Shown here one piece after another: positions 23,737 through 32,520 of a stretch of DNA of 34,960 nucleotides; the first letter of the stretch is position 1, and every line of letters begins with the position of its first letter. The position numbers and the translations under genes are program-made. The stretch spans positions 1-34,960 of the forward strand of contig JANJXJ010000136.1 in assembly GCA_024709105.1 (NCBI GenBank), read 5' to 3'. The notes beneath the pieces are model-generated. The model did no database searches and was not told the origin of the DNA. It saw only the letters and a program-made list of their open reading frames with translations. This DNA comes from Lentimicrobium sp. (GTDB lineage: Bacteria > Bacteroidota > Bacteroidia > Bacteroidales > Lentimicrobiaceae).

Positions 23737-26700
23737 ATGACAAAGAATTTATTTGATGCCGTAATATTTGACCTCGATGGCGTAATTACCAAAACAGCAC
23801 TGGTACACAGTACAGCCTGGAAGAAAATGTTTGATGATTTTCTTAAGGATTATGAAAACAGGCAAGGCCTTCCGTTCCGCGAATTTACCCATACCGGCGA
23901 TTATCTGCCCTATGTTGATGGCAAACCCCGATACAAGGGAGTTCAGGATTTTCTGAATTCAAGAGGCATTGAACTTCCCTTTGGCGACCCTTCCGATTCT
24001 TACGAAATGGAAACCGTGTGCGGATTGGGCAACCGCAAGGATTTTGCCTTTAACGAAATTCTGAAACGCGACGGAGTTGGCGTATACGAAAGCACCGTTG
24101 CTCTGATTCATGAACTTAAAGAACTGGGAATCAGGGTAGGAGTAGCCTCCTCGAGCAAAAACTGCGCTCCGGTTCTGGAAGCTGCAGGCTTGCTGCATTT
24201 GTTCGAAACCCGGGTGGATGGAGTAGTATCTGCCGAAATGAAACTGAAAGGCAAACCCGAACCCGATATCTTTACTACAGCCGCTTCTAATCTGGGTGTA
24301 CATATTGATAAAACAGTAATTGTTGAAGATGCCGTTTCAGGCGTACAGGCAGGCAGAAAAGGCGACTTTGGATTGGTAATAGGCATTGCCCGTGAAGAAA
24401 ATAAAAAAGAGCTGCTGCTCAATGGTGCCGATTTTGTTGTGGAAGATCTGGAAGAAACCAGCATTCAGGGCATCAACGAGTGGTTTTCAAAAGGGCTTGA
24501 AGAAGACAAATGGTCCATTACCTACCATGAATATGAGCCCAAAAAAGAGCGTACCCGCGAAGCTCTGCTGGCCATAGGAAACGGTTATTTCGGAACCCGC
24601 GGTGCTGTTGAAGAGACTGACAGCACACCCACCAATAACCCCGGTACCTATATTGCAGGATTATACAACCGCTTAGCCTCCAAAGTTGGCGACAGAATGG
24701 TTGAAAATGAGGATTTTGTTAATATTCCCAACTGGTTGCCGGTTACCTTCCGTATTGATGGCGGTGAGTGGTTCGACTTTAACCAGGCTGAGTTACTCGA
24801 TTTCAGCAAACAACTCGATTTCCGCACCGGAATTTTCAGCAGGCGAATTGTAGTAAAAGACAAGGCCGGCAAAATCACTGAAATTGTGTCGAAAAGGGTG
24901 GCCGGCATGAAGAATCCGCACCTGGCAGCTCTGCAGTATCAGCTTACCCCGGTGAATTACAGCGGACTGATTACCATCAAAAGCGGAATCAACGGCGATA
25001 TCATCAACGATAATGTTGAAAGATACAAACAGCTGAATCAGCAGCATCTTGCACCTGTTTCGCAGGATATGGAAGGAAATATGTTATGGGTAGAGGTAAA
25101 AACCACCCAATCAGAGATAATCATTGCCGAAGCCGCCCGCCACACTTTGTATGTGGATGGTAAAGCTGCTGATTACGAATTACATGCGGAGTTGTCATCC
25201 GCAAAAGCTTATCAGTTGTTCGAAACTGAGTCGCTGGCCGGAATACCAGTAACCCTTGAAAAATGTGTGGCCATTTTCACTTCCAAACCCGACGATGTGC
25301 AGCATCCGCTTCAGGAAGCCAGAAACGCTGCTTATGCACACCCCGGTTTTGAGTCGCTTTGTAAGGAAAGCAAGCTGGAATGGGACTGGATATGGCAAAA
25401 AACTGATGTTCAGGTAACCGGCAGCCGCATGGATCAGAAATTGCTGAGGCTGCATATTTATCATCTTATTGTTTCGGCCTCACATCACAATGCCGGCATT
25501 GACGCCAGTTTTACCGCCCGCGGACTGCACGGCGAAGCTTACCGCGGCCATATTTTCTGGGATGAGCTCTTTATTCTGCCCTTCTACAACATGCAGTTTC
25601 CTGATGCAGCCAAAGCCACGCTGATGTACCGCTACAACCGGCTGAACAAAGCCCGCGAATACGCTGCTGAATACGGATTTACCGGAGCCATGTTCCCCTG
25701 GCAGAGTGGCAGCGACGGCCGCGAAGAAACCCAGGTGGTTCACCTGAATCCGCTCTCGGGCGAGTGGGGAGATGACTACAGCTCACTGCAGCGCCATGTT
25801 TCACTGGCCATTGCCTACAACGTTTGGGAGTACTATCACGCAACCGGCGACCTTGATTTTCTTAAAAATTACGGTGCTGAGATGTTTCTCGATATCTGCA
25901 GATTCTGGGCAGGAAAAGCGAAGATTAACCCCGAAACCGGACGTTACAGCATTTCAGGTGTAATGGGTCCCGATGAGTTTCATGAGCAGTATCACGGCTC
26001 CACCGAAGGCGGGCTGCGCGACAATGCCTATTCCAATATTATGGTGGTGTGGGCCATTGACAAGGCATTTGATATACTCAGCCTGCTCGGCAATTCGGCT
26101 GCAGAGGTTAAAAATAAGCTCAAACTCAGCGATGAAGAGCTGGCTGAGTGGAAAACCATATCCAGGAAACTGAATATTGTAATTTCGGAGGATGGAATTA
26201 TTTCGCAATACGATGGCTATTTTGATCTGGCCGAATTAGACTGGGATCATTACCGCACAAAATACGGCAATATTTACCGGCTCGACAGAATCCTGAAAGC
26301 TGAAGGCAAATCGGCCGATGAATACAAAGTGGCCAAACAGGCCGATACACTCATGGCATTCTACAATCTCGACGATGCCGAAGTGCGCGGGATACTTGAG
26401 GAGCTGGGTTATTCGGTAAAGGATTCCTATCTGAAAGACAATCTGGAATACTATCTCGCACGCACTTCACATGGTTCCACCCTCAGCCGCGTGGTACATG
26501 CCCTGCTTGCCAACATGATCGGCGACCGCGAACTCAGCTGGGAGCTTTATCAGGATGCCCTGAGCAGCGACTACAATGATATACAGGGAGGCACCACTGC
26601 CGAAGGAATTCATATGGGTGTGATGGCCAGCACCATAATTATCGCCATGCACGCCTTTGCCGGTCTTAATCTTCGTGGAAACGAAATCAGAATCAATCCC

Positions 26701-26889
26701 AATCTGCCTGAAAAATGGAGATCGGTGAAATTTGGTTTTGAATTCCGCAGACAAAGGTTCAGCCTTTCGGTGGATGAAAAAAATGTGACATTTGCTTCAG
26801 ATGCAACCAATTCACAACCCGAAAAGGTGGTGATCTCTGGCCGCACCTTCGAAATAAAACCCGGAGAGGTTGTTAAAACCGATTTTTAA
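23737..26889 (+). CDS. Fused beta-phosphoglucomutase and GH65 disaccharide phosphorylase
   Basis: 1050 residues in one chain. Residues 1-250 are a HAD mutase: FDLDGV with D12 and D14, the cap block YVDGKPRYKGVQDFLNSRGI (59-78), S139 in ASSSK, K173 in GKPEP and E197/D198 in VEDAVSG. Residues about 258-1050 are a glycoside hydrolase family 65 phosphorylase: a beta-sandwich N-domain, then an (alpha/alpha)6 barrel with HIFWDELF, the general acid E747 in GPDEFH, the KQADTL block and the QGGTTAEGIHMGV phosphate-binding segment. It would split an alpha-linked glucose disaccharide with phosphate into glucose and beta-glucose-1-phosphate, then isomerise the latter to glucose-6-phosphate. The disaccharide (maltose, kojibiose, trehalose or nigerose) cannot be read off. 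It heads a run with two kinase-like genes, the first 24 bp downstream. Confidence 0.9.
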   Translation: MTKNLFDAVIFDLDGVITKTALVHSTAWKKMFDDFLKDYENRQGLPFREFTHTGDYLPYVDGKPRYKGVQDFLNSRGIELPFGDPSDSYEMETVCGLGNRKDFAFNEILKRDGVGVYESTVALIHELKELGIRVGVASSSKNCAPVLEAAGLLHLFETRVDGVVSAEMKLKGKPEPDIFTTAASNLGVHIDKTVIVEDAVSGVQAGRKGDFGLVIGIAREENKKELLLNGADFVVEDLEETSIQGINEWFSKGLEEDKWSITYHEYEPKKERTREALLAIGNGYFGTRGAVEETDSTPTNNPGTYIAGLYNRLASKVGDRMVENEDFVNIPNWLPVTFRIDGGEWFDFNQAELLDFSKQLDFRTGIFSRRIVVKDKAGKITEIVSKRVAGMKNPHLAALQYQLTPVNYSGLITIKSGINGDIINDNVERYKQLNQQHLAPVSQDMEGNMLWVEVKTTQSEIIIAEAARHTLYVDGKAADYELHAELSSAKAYQLFETESLAGIPVTLEKCVAIFTSKPDDVQHPLQEARNAAYAHPGFESLCKESKLEWDWIWQKTDVQVTGSRMDQKLLRLHIYHLIVSASHHNAGIDASFTARGLHGEAYRGHIFWDELFILPFYNMQFPDAAKATLMYRYNRLNKAREYAAEYGFTGAMFPWQSGSDGREETQVVHLNPLSGEWGDDYSSLQRHVSLAIAYNVWEYYHATGDLDFLKNYGAEMFLDICRFWAGKAKINPETGRYSISGVMGPDEFHEQYHGSTEGGLRDNAYSNIMVVWAIDKAFDILSLLGNSAAEVKNKLKLSDEELAEWKTISRKLNIVISEDGIISQYDGYFDLAELDWDHYRTKYGNIYRLDRILKAEGKSADEYKVAKQADTLMAFYNLDDAEVRGILEELGYSVKDSYLKDNLEYYLARTSHGSTLSRVVHALLANMIGDRELSWELYQDALSSDYNDIQGGTTAEGIHMGVMASTIIIAMHAFAGLNLRGNEIRINPNLPEKWRSVKFGFEFRRQRFSLSVDEKNVTFASDATNSQPEKVVISGRTFEIKPGEVVKTDF

Positions 26890-26913
26890 TTTGTTCAACT
26901 CAAAATCTGCAAT

Positions 26914-27552
26914 ATGCTGAATAACTGGCTCTTACTTTCTAAAAAGCACGAAGGTGCTGCGCAAACCATTTTTGAAAAATATCTTTCAGAACGGAGGGGC
27001 AAATACATCATTACCATCTCCGGCGAAGTGGAAACCGGAAAGTGTGAAGTTGCCCATGCCCTCGGAAAACTGATGAAAAAGGAAGGAATCATGGCAAAAT
27101 TGCTCCATATGGACAATTATTACAAGATTCCACCGCTCGAAAGAACCGAATGGCGCAAGCGAAACGGAATTGAAAGTGTGGGTTACGATGAATACGACTG
27201 GGAAGTAATCAACCGCTCGCTCGCGGGTTTCAGGGATGGCAAACTGACTACCTTGCCCTGTGTTGATCTCTTTACCGGACAAATTGACCAGCTCACCACC
27301 AACTTTGCCGGAATCGAAGTGCTGATAGTGGAAGGGCTGTATTCAGTTAAAATTGAAGAAGCCAATCTGAAGGTCTTTATCGAACTCACTTACAAAGACA
27401 CCATGGATGTGCAAAAGGCATCGGGCAAGGAAGAGCTGGATGAGTTCAGGATGCAGATTCTTGAACGGGAACACAAAGTGGTTCAGTCGCTTAAACCGCT
27501 GGCCGATTTTTACCTCGATTTTGATACCGCCAACGAAATTTTTCACTTCTGA
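26914..27552 (+). CDS. Uridine-kinase-like P-loop protein with degenerate Walker A (paralogue 1)
   Basis: 212 residues, aligned without gaps over most of its length to the next gene. The P-loop reads GEVETGKC (37-44): glycines and lysine are kept but the final Ser/Thr that binds magnesium is Cys44, and the usual glycine-serine pair is replaced by Val-Glu-Thr. The DNYY block (67-70) and the EYDWE segment, shared with uridine kinases and phosphoribulokinases, are intact, and IVEGLY marks the Walker B strand. The C-terminus (after residue 195) differs from paralogue 2. It may be a weak kinase, a regulatory partner of paralogue 2 or a binder. Cytoplasmic. Confidence 0.75.
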   Translation: MLNNWLLLSKKHEGAAQTIFEKYLSERRGKYIITISGEVETGKCEVAHALGKLMKKEGIMAKLLHMDNYYKIPPLERTEWRKRNGIESVGYDEYDWEVINRSLAGFRDGKLTTLPCVDLFTGQIDQLTTNFAGIEVLIVEGLYSVKIEEANLKVFIELTYKDTMDVQKASGKEELDEFRMQILEREHKVVQSLKPLADFYLDFDTANEIFHF

Positions 27553-27582
27553 GTAAACCAACCATCAATAAATCAAACCACC

Positions 27583-28221
27583 ATGTTAGGAGACGTACTG
27601 TTAATCGGCGAAAAGCATGAAAATGCCGCCAGGGAAATACTCCCTCATATTCTGAAAAACAGAAAAGACAAATTTATGATCGCCATTTCGGGCGAATCCG
27701 GATCAGGCAAAACCGAATTGTCGCATGTAATTGCAAAAATGCTCAGGAAAGAGGGTATTTTCTGCAAACCCATTCATATTGACAATTATTACCGCATTCA
27801 TCCGCTGGAGCGCACCGAATGGAGAAAAACTCACGGCATTGAAACCGCTGTCGGCCTTGGCGAATACGACTGGGACACCATCTACAGAAATATTTCAGAT
27901 TTTAAGAATGGCCGCGAGTCAACCATGCCCTGCATTGATCTGGTTACCGAACAGGTAGATCATCTCACCACCGACTTCAGTACCGTGGATATGATTATCA
28001 TTGACGGACTTTATGCCATAAATACCGAAGATGTGGATCTGAAAATCTTTATTGAGCTCACTTACCACGAAACCAAAAAAGCCCAGGTAGTTCGCGGCAA
28101 GGAACCCCAGAACGAATACCGCATGCAGGTGCTCGAGCGCGAACATCAGGTGGTGCAGTCGCTCAGGGACAAAGCCGATATTTTTATCAACAAGGAATAT
28201 CAGGTAGTTCCTGCCCGTTAA
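27583..28221 (+). CDS. Uridine-kinase-like P-loop kinase (paralogue 2)
   Basis: 212 residues with a canonical P-loop GESGSGKT (37-44), DNYYRI at 67-72, LERTEW (75-80) and IIDGLYA at Walker B. Overall it belongs to the uridine kinase/phosphoribulokinase superfamily. Standard Udk proteins have other conserved uridine-binding segments that I do not recognise here, so the substrate may not be a nucleoside. In an operon with a GH65 phosphorylase it could phosphorylate the glucose released, but this is inference. It lies 30 bp after paralogue 1 and is followed by a terminator. Confidence 0.8.
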   Translation: MLGDVLLIGEKHENAAREILPHILKNRKDKFMIAISGESGSGKTELSHVIAKMLRKEGIFCKPIHIDNYYRIHPLERTEWRKTHGIETAVGLGEYDWDTIYRNISDFKNGRESTMPCIDLVTEQVDHLTTDFSTVDMIIIDGLYAINTEDVDLKIFIELTYHETKKAQVVRGKEPQNEYRMQVLEREHQVVQSLRDKADIFINKEYQVVPAR

Positions 28222-28266
28222 GGGTTCCGCTGGATTTTCCCGGCAGGGAAATGACAAATTTCTGAC

Positions 28267-28294
28267 AAGCCGTTGTCCTGATCAGCGGCTTTTT
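28267..28294 (+). terminator. Terminator of the GH65-kinase operon
   Basis: Stem AAGCCGTTG/CAGCGGCTT (one G-T pair), 7-nt loop, T-run. The IS is inserted 44 bp beyond it, so it does not interrupt this operon. Confidence 0.85.
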
Positions 28295-28393
28295 CTTTGC
28301 TGCCTTGGCAGATATTTATATTTTTGCTGAGCCCTGCCTGAGATGGTCTAATAAAACTGGACAGAAATTTGTTAACTTTAAAATTTCTAAACC

Positions 28394-28681
28394 ATGAAAA
28401 GACCAAGAAGAACATTTAGTGCTGAATTCAAGGCCAAAGTGGCTATTGAAGCGATCAAAGAGTTAAAAACGACCCCTGAACTGGCTCAGATTTATCAGGT
28501 CCACCCCACCCTTATCGGACTTTGGAAGAAGGAGTTTCAACGGAATGCCGCAAAAGTTTTTGATAGTGGTAAAGACGAGGCTGAACAGTTAAGAAAGCTT
28601 CAAAAGGAAAAAGAAGAACTTATCCAGCAGATTGGTCAATTGACTGTGGATAATAACTGGTTAAAAAAAAAGGTTCTATGA
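28394..28681 (+). CDS. IS3-family transposase OrfA
   Basis: 95 residues: an N-terminal helix-turn-helix of the IS3/IS911 type (FSAEFKAKVAIEAIKE, then LIGLWKKEF) that binds the IS ends, and a leucine-zipper-like tail (about 65-92). Near its 3' end the slippery heptamer A AAA AAG (28666-28672) is in the right frame for a -1 ribosomal shift into orfB, giving the OrfAB transposase. Its stop codon overlaps the orfB start. Confidence 0.93.
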   Translation: MKRPRRTFSAEFKAKVAIEAIKELKTTPELAQIYQVHPTLIGLWKKEFQRNAAKVFDSGKDEAEQLRKLQKEKEELIQQIGQLTVDNNWLKKKVL

Positions 28682-29520
28682 TTCCATTGGACATACGCAG
28701 GGAATTAATAGAAGCTGGCGATAACCAGATGAGTATCTCAAAGCAATGCGAATTGTTAAGCGTAGCGCGCAGTACACTGTATTATACTCCCTCAAAAGCT
28801 TCAGGCAAGGATCTGGAGATCATGCAGGAGCTTGACATGCTTTACCTGGAAGACCCAACCCGTGGAACCCGCAGAATGACCAAAGAACTCAGGAAGTTGG
28901 GGTACACAATTGGTCGCTATCATGTCCGAAGTTTAATGCGAGTTATGCGCTTGAAAACGGTTTATTGCCTGCCACGTACAACAATATCAGACCCGACTAA
29001 GTACAAATATCCATATCTGTTGCGCAATTTAAAGATTACCCGACCCAACCAGGTATGGTCTTTGGATATCAGCTATATCCCTATGCCCAAGGGGTTTATG
29101 TACTTGGTGGCAATCATGGATGTTTACAGTCGGTTTATAGTAGGCTGGAGCCTGTCCAACACCATGGAAGCTGAATGGGTTGTAAATACTTTAAACGCAT
29201 CAATCGCTCAATATGGCAAGCCTGAGATTATCAATTCCGATCAAGGTGGCCAGTTTACTTCAGACGAATATGTGAATTTCGTAAAAAGCCTTGAAACGGT
29301 AAAAATATCAATGGATGGTAAAGGAAGGGCAATAGACAATGTTTATATTGAACGTTTCTTCCGAACCATAAAATATGATAAGATTTACCTGGAGCGACCA
29401 GAAACCGGAAATGAACTGTATACGGTTTGTAAACAGTTTATCAACTACTATAACGAAAGACGGGATCATTCTTCTATCGGGGATGTGCCGCCAAATAAGG
29501 CTTACAGGAGGGTTGCATGA
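28678..29520 (+). CDS. IS3-family transposase OrfB (DDE integrase domain)
   Basis: 280 residues. An N-terminal HTH_21-like segment with the RGTRRMTKELRKLGY block (62-76) precedes the rve integrase core. Catalytic residues are D130 (WSLDISY), D188 (NSDQGGQF) and E225 (YIERFF), followed by the usual basic R229/K232. By my count 36 residues separate the last D and E, one more than the typical 35. The frame is complete and could be active. It is read through the -1 shift in orfA or from its own ATG at 28678. Confidence 0.95.
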   Translation: MIPLDIRRELIEAGDNQMSISKQCELLSVARSTLYYTPSKASGKDLEIMQELDMLYLEDPTRGTRRMTKELRKLGYTIGRYHVRSLMRVMRLKTVYCLPRTTISDPTKYKYPYLLRNLKITRPNQVWSLDISYIPMPKGFMYLVAIMDVYSRFIVGWSLSNTMEAEWVVNTLNASIAQYGKPEIINSDQGGQFTSDEYVNFVKSLETVKISMDGKGRAIDNVYIERFFRTIKYDKIYLERPETGNELYTVCKQFINYYNERRDHSSIGDVPPNKAYRRVA

Positions 29521-29567
29521 GTTTTCAACAAAACAGGGAAGTTATTAGTCTCCCCCCGGCCCCCCTC

Positions 29568-29598
29568 TTGTTAACAATGACAATAACAATTATATTTG
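29568..29598 (+). promoter_or_regulatory. Outward-facing promoter near the right end of the IS
   Basis: TTG (29568-29570), exactly 20 nt, TATATTTG (29591-29598): both boxes and the spacing fit the Bacteroidetes consensus. It points out of the IS toward the amylase gene, whose ATG is 98 nt past the -7 box. No competing promoter is visible between the IS end and that ATG. Confidence 0.6.
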
Positions 29599-29695
29599 TA
29601 TTAAATACTGTCTAAAGGGATTAGACCATCTCATGCCATGGTGGCAATAGATATTGTCGCTATGCCGTTAATTATTTACAACAACTTTTTGAGCT

Positions 29696-30985
29696 ATGCC
29701 CAAAAGAAAAGATATGCCTGTTTCATGGAGTAAGAATCTTAGTATTTACGAAGTAAATCTGCGACAATACACTGCAGAAGGTACCATTGCTGCATTCAGG
29801 GAACATTTGCCCAGGCTTAAAGAACTCGGAGCCGGAATTCTTTACTTTATGCCGCTGCATCCCATCGGACAAAAGAATAAAAAAGGCGGGCTCGGAAGCT
29901 ATTACAGTGTAAGTGATTATTTCTCAGTTCATCCCGATTACGGAACCATTGACGAATTCAGAGACCTCGTAACCGAAATCCATGGCCTTGGGATGTATGT
30001 GATAACGGACTGGGTTGCCAATCATACCTCCTGGGACAATCCTTTGCTTGCAGAACATCCTGAATTTTACTCAAAGGACAGACATGGCAACTTCAGGTCG
30101 CCGCACCCGGAGTGGAGCGATGTGGTGGATCTTGATTATAACAACCATGCACTCAGGGAGTTTATGATTCATGCCATGAAATTCTGGATTGAAAAAACCG
30201 GAATTGATGGCTTCCGCTGCGACATGGCCAAAATGGTACCACTAGATTTCTGGCAGGAAGCCAGGGCAGAACTTGAAACCATAAAGCCGCTGTTTATGCT
30301 GGCTGAAGCCGATCAGCATGACCTGCTCAACGGTGCCTTTGATGTTTTGTACAACTGGAATTTATACCATGTAATGAACAGCATTGCCCGGGAGGAATCC
30401 TCGGTGTGGAACCTGAATGGCATGATAAACAGCGAAGTACTTGATTTTCCTGCCAGGGGTTATCAGATGCTGTTTATCAGCAACCACGATGAAAATTCGT
30501 GGAATGGCTCCGAACTGGAAAGGCTGCATCATGGCCTGGAAGCTTTTACTGTGCTCTATTTTACCCTCACAGGAATACCACTGATTTACAGCGGACAGGA
30601 AGCCGGAAATCCCAAAAGGCTGCGCTTTTTCGAAAAAGATGAAATTGAGTGGAAAGAGGACAAAATGTTCACACTTCTGCAACAGCTTATTCAGCTGAAA
30701 AAACGGAACATGGCGCTGTGGAACGGCCCCTATGGCGGAGGTTTTACACGAATCTCCACCCGCAACGACGGCAACATCATGGCATTTATGCGCGAACTGG
30801 CCGGAAACAAAGTGGTGGCAATTCTCAACCTGAGCTCATACGAACAGTTTGCCCATCTCTCGGCCGGGAATCTGCCGGGATACTACACCAATGTTTTTAC
30901 AGGCGAAAAGACTGAGCTCTTTGATAATCACTATTGTAAGCTCAATCCCTGGGAATACAGATTGCTGGAATACAACGCGGGTTAA
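29696..30985 (+). CDS. Cytoplasmic alpha-amylase family (GH13) enzyme
   Basis: 429 residues, no signal peptide. GH13 motifs: region I DWVANH (105-110), region II GFRCDM with nucleophile D176, region III LAEAD with general acid E204 and region IV SNHDEN with D265. The short C-terminal beta domain starts near 365. It acts on alpha-1,4-glucans or short maltooligosaccharides; hydrolysis versus transfer cannot be separated by sequence. An in-frame Met7 is an alternative start. Its last bases overlap the end of convergent malQ: the sequence TTAA contains both stop codons. Confidence 0.9.
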   Translation: MPKRKDMPVSWSKNLSIYEVNLRQYTAEGTIAAFREHLPRLKELGAGILYFMPLHPIGQKNKKGGLGSYYSVSDYFSVHPDYGTIDEFRDLVTEIHGLGMYVITDWVANHTSWDNPLLAEHPEFYSKDRHGNFRSPHPEWSDVVDLDYNNHALREFMIHAMKFWIEKTGIDGFRCDMAKMVPLDFWQEARAELETIKPLFMLAEADQHDLLNGAFDVLYNWNLYHVMNSIAREESSVWNLNGMINSEVLDFPARGYQMLFISNHDENSWNGSELERLHHGLEAFTVLYFTLTGIPLIYSGQEAGNPKRLRFFEKDEIEWKEDKMFTLLQQLIQLKKRNMALWNGPYGGGFTRISTRNDGNIMAFMRELAGNKVVAILNLSSYEQFAHLSAGNLPGYYTNVFTGEKTELFDNHYCKLNPWEYRLLEYNAG

Positions 30986-32472
30986 ATCCTGTTGTATAAT
31001 TTACTCATTTCCAGCATTTTTTCGGCGTGTTCCGCCTGAATCTGCCCTTCGGTAAACCTCCATTGCCAGTTGTTGACCAGGGTGCCGGGTACATTCATTC
31101 TGGCTCTGCTGCCGAGGCCAAGCACATCCTGCAAAGGAATTACCGCAATGCGCGATACCGATGCCCAGGCCAGCCTGATCATATCCCAGTGTATTTCGTA
31201 ACCATTGGCTGCTGAATATTTGTGCAGTTTCAGTTTGTCGTCGCTGTCGAGGCTTTCGTACCAGCCCACCACCGTGTCGTTGTCGTGGGTGCCGGTGTAC
31301 ACTACGGAATTGGAATCGTAAAAATGTGGCAGATAGGGATTGGCTTCACTTTTATCGAAGGCAAACTGCAGAATTTTCATTCCCGGAAGGTGAAACTGCT
31401 CGCGCACCGCATCCACATCGGGAGTGATCACCCCAAGGTCTTCGGCAATGATGGGAAGTTTTCCGAGTTTCTGATTGATGGCTTCGAAGAGTTCCACAGC
31501 CGGAGCTTCGATCCAGTCGCCGTCTTTGGCGGTTTTTGCTCCGAAAGGCACCGCCCAGAAAGCCACCAAACCTCTGAAATGGTCAATCCTGATGATATCT
31601 GCCAGCTCCAGATTGTGGCTGATGCGTTTGATCCACCAGTCGAAACCTGTTTGTTTCAGATAATCCCACTTGAAAAGCACATTGCCCCACAATTGTCCGT
31701 CTTCGCTGAAAAAATCGGGAGGAACACCAGCCACAAACTCGGGATCGAGGTTTTCGTCGAGCATAAACACTTCGGGACTTGCCCATGCATCGCTGCTGTC
31801 GAAGGAAACATACAGCGGAATATCGCCGACTACCTGTATTTTTTTGCTGTTGGCATATTCCTTGAGCGCCATCCACTGGCAGTTGGCCACAAACTGCAAA
31901 AACCTGTGATAGGCAGCCCTTTCGGCCAGCTCTTCACGGTATTTCTCCAGTACTTCTGCCTTTCTCAGCTTAATGTCATCAGGCCATTCGTACCAGGGCA
32001 ATCCGCCAAGGTTTTCTTTAATGGACATAAACAGGGCGTAATCGCTGAGCCAGTGCTGGTGTTTCTGCTCAAAACTCTGCAGGGCAGCCCGGTCGGTTTC
32101 GGGAGCCAGCGCGGCAAATGCCCTGAAGGCCTTCACAAATATATTTTCCCTTGAACCATTCACAAATGCATAATCCACTCTGCCTGAGTTGGTTTGTCTG
32201 GCTTCGTTCAGGTCGCTTTTGCCAATCAGCCCTTTGTTTACAAAGTGATTCAGGTCAATCAGCATGGGATTGAGCGCATAGGCCGAATAACTTTGATATG
32301 GCGAATCGCCCGGCCCGGTGGGTCCCAGCGGTAGCACCTGCCAGAGGTTCTGACCTGCACTTTCAAGAAAATCAATAAATTTATAAGCTTCGGGGCCAAA
32401 AGTTCCTATTCCGAATTCGTTGGGCAATGAGGTGGGATGCAACAATATGCCTCCGCTGCGGCTTTCTGTCAT
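30982..32472 (-). CDS. malQ: 4-alpha-glucanotransferase (amylomaltase, GH77)
   Basis: 496 residues, the usual size for bacterial MalQ. Transfers alpha-1,4-glucan segments between maltooligosaccharides, releasing glucose. N-terminal RSGGILLHPTSLP and SPYQSYSAYALNPMLIDL blocks, nucleophile D297 in RIDHFR, acid/base E344 in AEDLG and D397 in GTHDND are all present and equally spaced relative to the Thermus enzyme (293, 340, 395). Transcribed on the minus strand 48 bp after the MFS gene, so the two form an operon. A 310-residue antisense frame within it is not credible. Confidence 0.95.
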   Translation of the reverse strand: MTESRSGGILLHPTSLPNEFGIGTFGPEAYKFIDFLESAGQNLWQVLPLGPTGPGDSPYQSYSAYALNPMLIDLNHFVNKGLIGKSDLNEARQTNSGRVDYAFVNGSRENIFVKAFRAFAALAPETDRAALQSFEQKHQHWLSDYALFMSIKENLGGLPWYEWPDDIKLRKAEVLEKYREELAERAAYHRFLQFVANCQWMALKEYANSKKIQVVGDIPLYVSFDSSDAWASPEVFMLDENLDPEFVAGVPPDFFSEDGQLWGNVLFKWDYLKQTGFDWWIKRISHNLELADIIRIDHFRGLVAFWAVPFGAKTAKDGDWIEAPAVELFEAINQKLGKLPIIAEDLGVITPDVDAVREQFHLPGMKILQFAFDKSEANPYLPHFYDSNSVVYTGTHDNDTVVGWYESLDSDDKLKLHKYSAANGYEIHWDMIRLAWASVSRIAVIPLQDVLGLGSRARMNVPGTLVNNWQWRFTEGQIQAEHAEKMLEMSKLYNRI

Positions 32473-32520
32473 AAACAGTATGCTGTTAATATTAATAACT
32501 GATTTGTTGTGACGCTCACT

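Larger units (their letters stand above)
28339..29633 (+). mobile_element. Intact IS3-family insertion sequence (1295 bp)
   Basis: The ends are TGAGATGGTCTAAT at 28339-28352 and its exact complement at 29620-29633, extending imperfectly to 26 bp (GACAG/CTGTC at the inner limit). They start TG and end CA as in IS3-family elements. A 4-bp direct repeat TGCC flanks it (28335-28338 and 29634-29637), a target-site duplication. It carries orfA and orfB with an overlapping ATGA junction and an A9 run (28663-28671). It lies between the kinase-like genes and the amylase gene and breaks no recognisable gene. Confidence 0.93.

Noticed and set aside
28333-28346. Shared GCCCTGCCTGAGAT at the IS left edge and in the lepA terminator (11584-11597)
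   Set aside because: The match spans the IS/target junction, so half of it belongs to the IS end. It is most simply a coincidence.
29521-29567. C-rich run at the end of the IS as a separate element
   Set aside because: It lies between the orfB stop and the right terminal repeat, so it belongs to the IS. No gene or hairpin is supported there.
31222-32154. Plus-strand frame of 310 codons inside malQ
   Set aside because: It is antisense to malQ, whose catalytic residues and family blocks are intact. The antisense protein shows no domain and is rich in odd His/Phe patches.
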